From: JBEKDJ01 sp050014415
GTDB taxonomy: Bacteria > Desulfobacterota > BSN033 > UBA1163
Assembly (NCBI GenBank): GCA_050014415.1
Contig: JBEKDJ010000263.1
Location: 1 to 6,901 of the forward strand
Direction: 5' to 3'
DNA: 6,901 nt
Below are positions 5,462 through 6,901 of this stretch, one piece after another; the first letter of the stretch is position 1; each line of letters begins with the position of its first letter. A program made the translations under genes and the position numbers. The notes under the pieces were generated by a model, which saw only the letters and a list, made by a program, of their open reading frames with translations, ran no database searches and had not been told where the DNA came from.

Positions 5462-6109
5462 CTATTGCACGATGATAATGCCCGCAAGAACCCCGCAAGG
5501 AATCTCTTCGGGCTTGGCATTACTCCCGATGGGATAGATGTCCCATCCTGCTGATACAACCATCTTGTAGACATCTATGCCGACAGCCTCCATCGAAGGT
5601 CTGGAGCGCAGAGAAAAACGGCACTTCCCTCCTTTTAGGGCAGCACAGTCCTCGGCTAGGCCGCAGAATGTATGCCGACAGGAACCTGCGCCAAAGCCAA
5701 ACGCCAGATAGTATCCGTCGTGAAAGGCCATCGATTCAATTTCGGTCACGATCTTGTAGACGTCCTGATAAGCCGCGACCCGCTCTTTGATCGTCGCCTT
5801 GTCTCTGACGATGATGTTTGGTGGAATCTCTTTGACGAAGAAGACGGCCCACTTGTATTTCTCAAGCAGGCTTCTCAGCTCGGCAGGCTTCAATGTATTG
5901 GGCGGGCAGTTTGCGCCGGTCCCGTAACCGAAACACCTGGGTATCTGACATTTTAACGTCACCCGCTCATCCACGGGGATTTCGCTGGTTCTAACAATCT
6001 TGACACTGGTGGCTCCCAGTTCAAGTGCCTTGTCTTGATAGGCTTGCAGATTGCGTGCAAGCTGGGCTTCATCAACATTGAGACTGATCTTCCTCAGTTT
6101 TCCTTCCAT
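5462..6109 (-). CDS. DUF2284 cysteine-rich predicted metal-binding protein
   Basis: 215 aa with no signal peptide or membrane helix, so cytoplasmic. It matches the DUF2284 pattern of predicted metal-binding proteins, common in anaerobes. Eight cysteines fall in two clusters: C54, C59 and C68 (C-x4-C-x8-CPP), and C144, C149, C155 and C163 (C-x4-C-x5-C-x7-C) after AFGFGAGS (136-143); C205 is single. This spacing suggests a metal or Fe-S site, which is an inference. The second half has the conserved RPSMEAVGIDVYK (170-182) and VSAGWDIYPIG (185-195). The ATG at 6109 has GGAGG 5 nt upstream. An extended -10 promoter candidate lies at 6159-6188. Its neighbours give no functional hint, and the substrate or partner is unknown. 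Confidence 0.88.
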   Translation of the reverse strand: MEGKLRKISLNVDEAQLARNLQAYQDKALELGATSVKIVRTSEIPVDERVTLKCQIPRCFGYGTGANCPPNTLKPAELRSLLEKYKWAVFFVKEIPPNIIVRDKATIKERVAAYQDVYKIVTEIESMAFHDGYYLAFGFGAGSCRHTFCGLAEDCAALKGGKCRFSLRSRPSMEAVGIDVYKMVVSAGWDIYPIGSNAKPEEIPCGVLAGIIIVQ

Positions 6110-6158
6110 CCCTACCTCCGCTATGTCCTTTATCCTTCACCGCTGCATTCAGAACTAT

Positions 6159-6188
6159 AGTCTAGCACATTACAAGGATATGCTCCAA
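6159..6188 (-). promoter_or_regulatory. Candidate promoter of the DUF2284 gene
   Basis: The minus strand shows TTGGAG (6188-6183), an 18-bp spacer ending in TGC, and TAGACT (6164-6159), that is, a TGn extended -10 with a moderate hexamer. The start would be near 6152, giving a leader of about 43 nt with the GGAGG site. Confidence 0.45.
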
Positions 6189-6252
6189 TTCGTCTTTGCC
6201 ATGACGGCCGAGTTGAGCGACGCGGCACGGCCGCTGGCGCGTGAATGAGTTG

Positions 6253-6285
6253 CATGTGACTTAGTAAACCTATGCTAATCACATG
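6253..6285. repeat. Imperfect 11-bp inverted repeat
   Basis: CATGTGA-C-TTAG (6253-6264) pairs with CTAATCACATG (6275-6285), interrupted by one bulged C, around a 10-nt loop. There is no T-tract on either side, so it is more likely a protein-binding dyad or an element end than a terminator. Confidence 0.45.
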
Positions 6286-6514
6286 TAGTAATATCAGGTA
6301 CCTATGGATAACGGATTTGCTCCAAAACCTTGTTTTTAGGGTTTCCTACAGACTGAACACCAAAGCTCACCTGTTAGCGATGGAAGGGGTTAGGCGCAAC
6401 GCCGGGATAGTCTCCTTTTACATCAATGATGCGCATCCCATTCTGATTTCTTCTCCCTTGGTTGGCTTCGTTCAATCCCGAAATCTTCTTTTTTCTTGGT
6501 TGGGTGATGCCTTG

Positions 6515-6901
6515 CTATTCTCTTCCTGCCGGTTTTGGTCTTTGTATTTTAGAGGCAACCCATCCCTCGTTTGCTTCCGGAAAGCAATCAAATCTCGGTA
6601 TGTAAGGTTTGATGTCTATCAGGGGCGTCCCATCCAAAACATCGATCCCCGCAACTTCCAGTAGATTCTTTGAACGTTTCAAGAGCTTCACCACTGTTAT
6701 GCCCAACCCATTTGGCCGACATGGATGTCTTGAGGCAAAGACTCCATGGAGCTCATCATCCAGGAATGTCGGGCGTACAAGTCTGACCTCTCCGGACCTA
6801 TCGAATTGATAGATAAGGATGACATGAGAGAAAGTGTCAATGTCTTTCAATCCCTCTTCAAACTCTGGAAAAACCTCAACTTCTCCTCGACCATCGGGGG
6901 A
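6515..6901 (-). CDS. TrmO/TsaA-like tRNA methyltransferase family protein (partial, N-terminus off the window)
   Basis: The frame is open to the right edge and gives 128 residues before TAG at 6517-6515. TrmO (YaeB/TsaA family) uses S-adenosylmethionine to N6-methylate the t6A37 base of some tRNAs. Family motifs, numbered from the first visible residue: GEVEVFPEFEEGLKDID (6-22), FSHVILIYQFD (24-34), VFASRHPCRPNGLGI (54-68) and GIDVLDGTPLIDIKPYIP (85-102). E. coli TrmO has RPNPIG where this protein has RPNGLG. About 30 N-terminal residues are likely missing. The total would match the short single-domain forms of archaea and many bacteria, not the about 235-aa E. coli protein, whose C-terminal domain is absent. 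Many short family members have no tested activity, so tRNA methylation is inferred. Confidence 0.88.
   Translation of the reverse strand, partial: SPDGRGEVEVFPEFEEGLKDIDTFSHVILIYQFDRSGEVRLVRPTFLDDELHGVFASRHPCRPNGLGITVVKLLKRSKNLLEVAGIDVLDGTPLIDIKPYIPRFDCFPEANEGWVASKIQRPKPAGRE

Larger units (their letters stand above)
6110..6514. other. Intergenic spacer between the DUF2284 gene and trmO
   Basis: No convincing gene. It holds the DUF2284 promoter on its left, a patch with 30 G/C in 40 bases (6201-6240), an inverted repeat at 6253-6285, and ordinary AT-rich sequence to the trmO stop. A 41-codon plus-strand frame (6123-6248) crosses the GC-rich patch but has no ribosome-binding site and no recognisable motif. 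I see no classical terminator directly after trmO. Confidence 0.5.

Noticed and set aside
6123..6248. 41-codon plus-strand frame across the GC-rich patch
   Set aside because: No ribosome-binding site, it overlaps the DUF2284 promoter on the other strand, and there is no recognisable domain.
6389..6395. GTTAGGC, resembling an integron attC core
   Set aside because: I found no matching GCCTAAC-type partner within 60-140 bp upstream, nor any integrase, so the match is a single 7-mer by chance.
6272..6664. 130-codon plus-strand frame
   Set aside because: It overlaps trmO in antisense, has no ribosome-binding site, and its spacer part shows no protein family pattern.
1..6901. Defence system, CRISPR array, toxin-antitoxin pair, prophage or insertion sequence
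   Set aside because: No regularly spaced repeats, no nuclease, transposase or integrase motifs and no paired small genes with overlapping ends were seen on either strand.

Overview
This 6.9-kb window looks like ordinary chromosome from a Gram-negative bacterium. I lean towards the Desulfobacterota/'Deltaproteobacteria' (a syntroph- or sulfate-reducer-like lineage), but that is an inference from gene content, not something the sequence proves. It carries an outer-membrane Slp-type lipoprotein (so there is an outer membrane), a stand-alone acyl-CoA carboxyltransferase, a Cache sensor protein, a DUF2284 cysteine-rich protein and a short TrmO-type protein. Base composition is moderate and spacers are AT-rich. 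There is no phage, IS element, CRISPR array, tRNA or rRNA that I can support.

Layout from left to right: greA (minus strand, C-terminal end cut by the window edge) with a near-consensus sigma-70 promoter; a 324-bp spacer; an slp-like lipoprotein gene (minus); a strong rho-independent terminator; a 519-aa carboxyltransferase gene (minus). A 241-bp divergent spacer follows, then a 353-aa Cache sensor protein (plus) that stops just after its second membrane helix. Next come a 66-bp hairpin repeat and a 56-aa single-pass membrane protein (minus) that is easily missed. That small gene is divergent from a secreted PEBP/YbhB-family gene (plus). The PEBP gene converges on a DUF2284 gene (minus). After a 405-bp spacer with an inverted repeat and a short very GC-rich patch, a trmO-like gene (minus) runs off the right edge.

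Most genes have their own ribosome-binding site and several have recognisable promoters, so this is a row of single-gene transcription units, not one pathway operon. I see no multi-gene system. The best candidates for a second look are the 56-aa membrane protein with its perfect extended -10 promoter, the sensor protein without an output domain beside a hairpin repeat, the carboxyltransferase whose substrate-pocket aspartate is replaced by tyrosine and which has no partner subunits nearby, and the Tyr/Trp/His-rich tail of the Slp lipoprotein.
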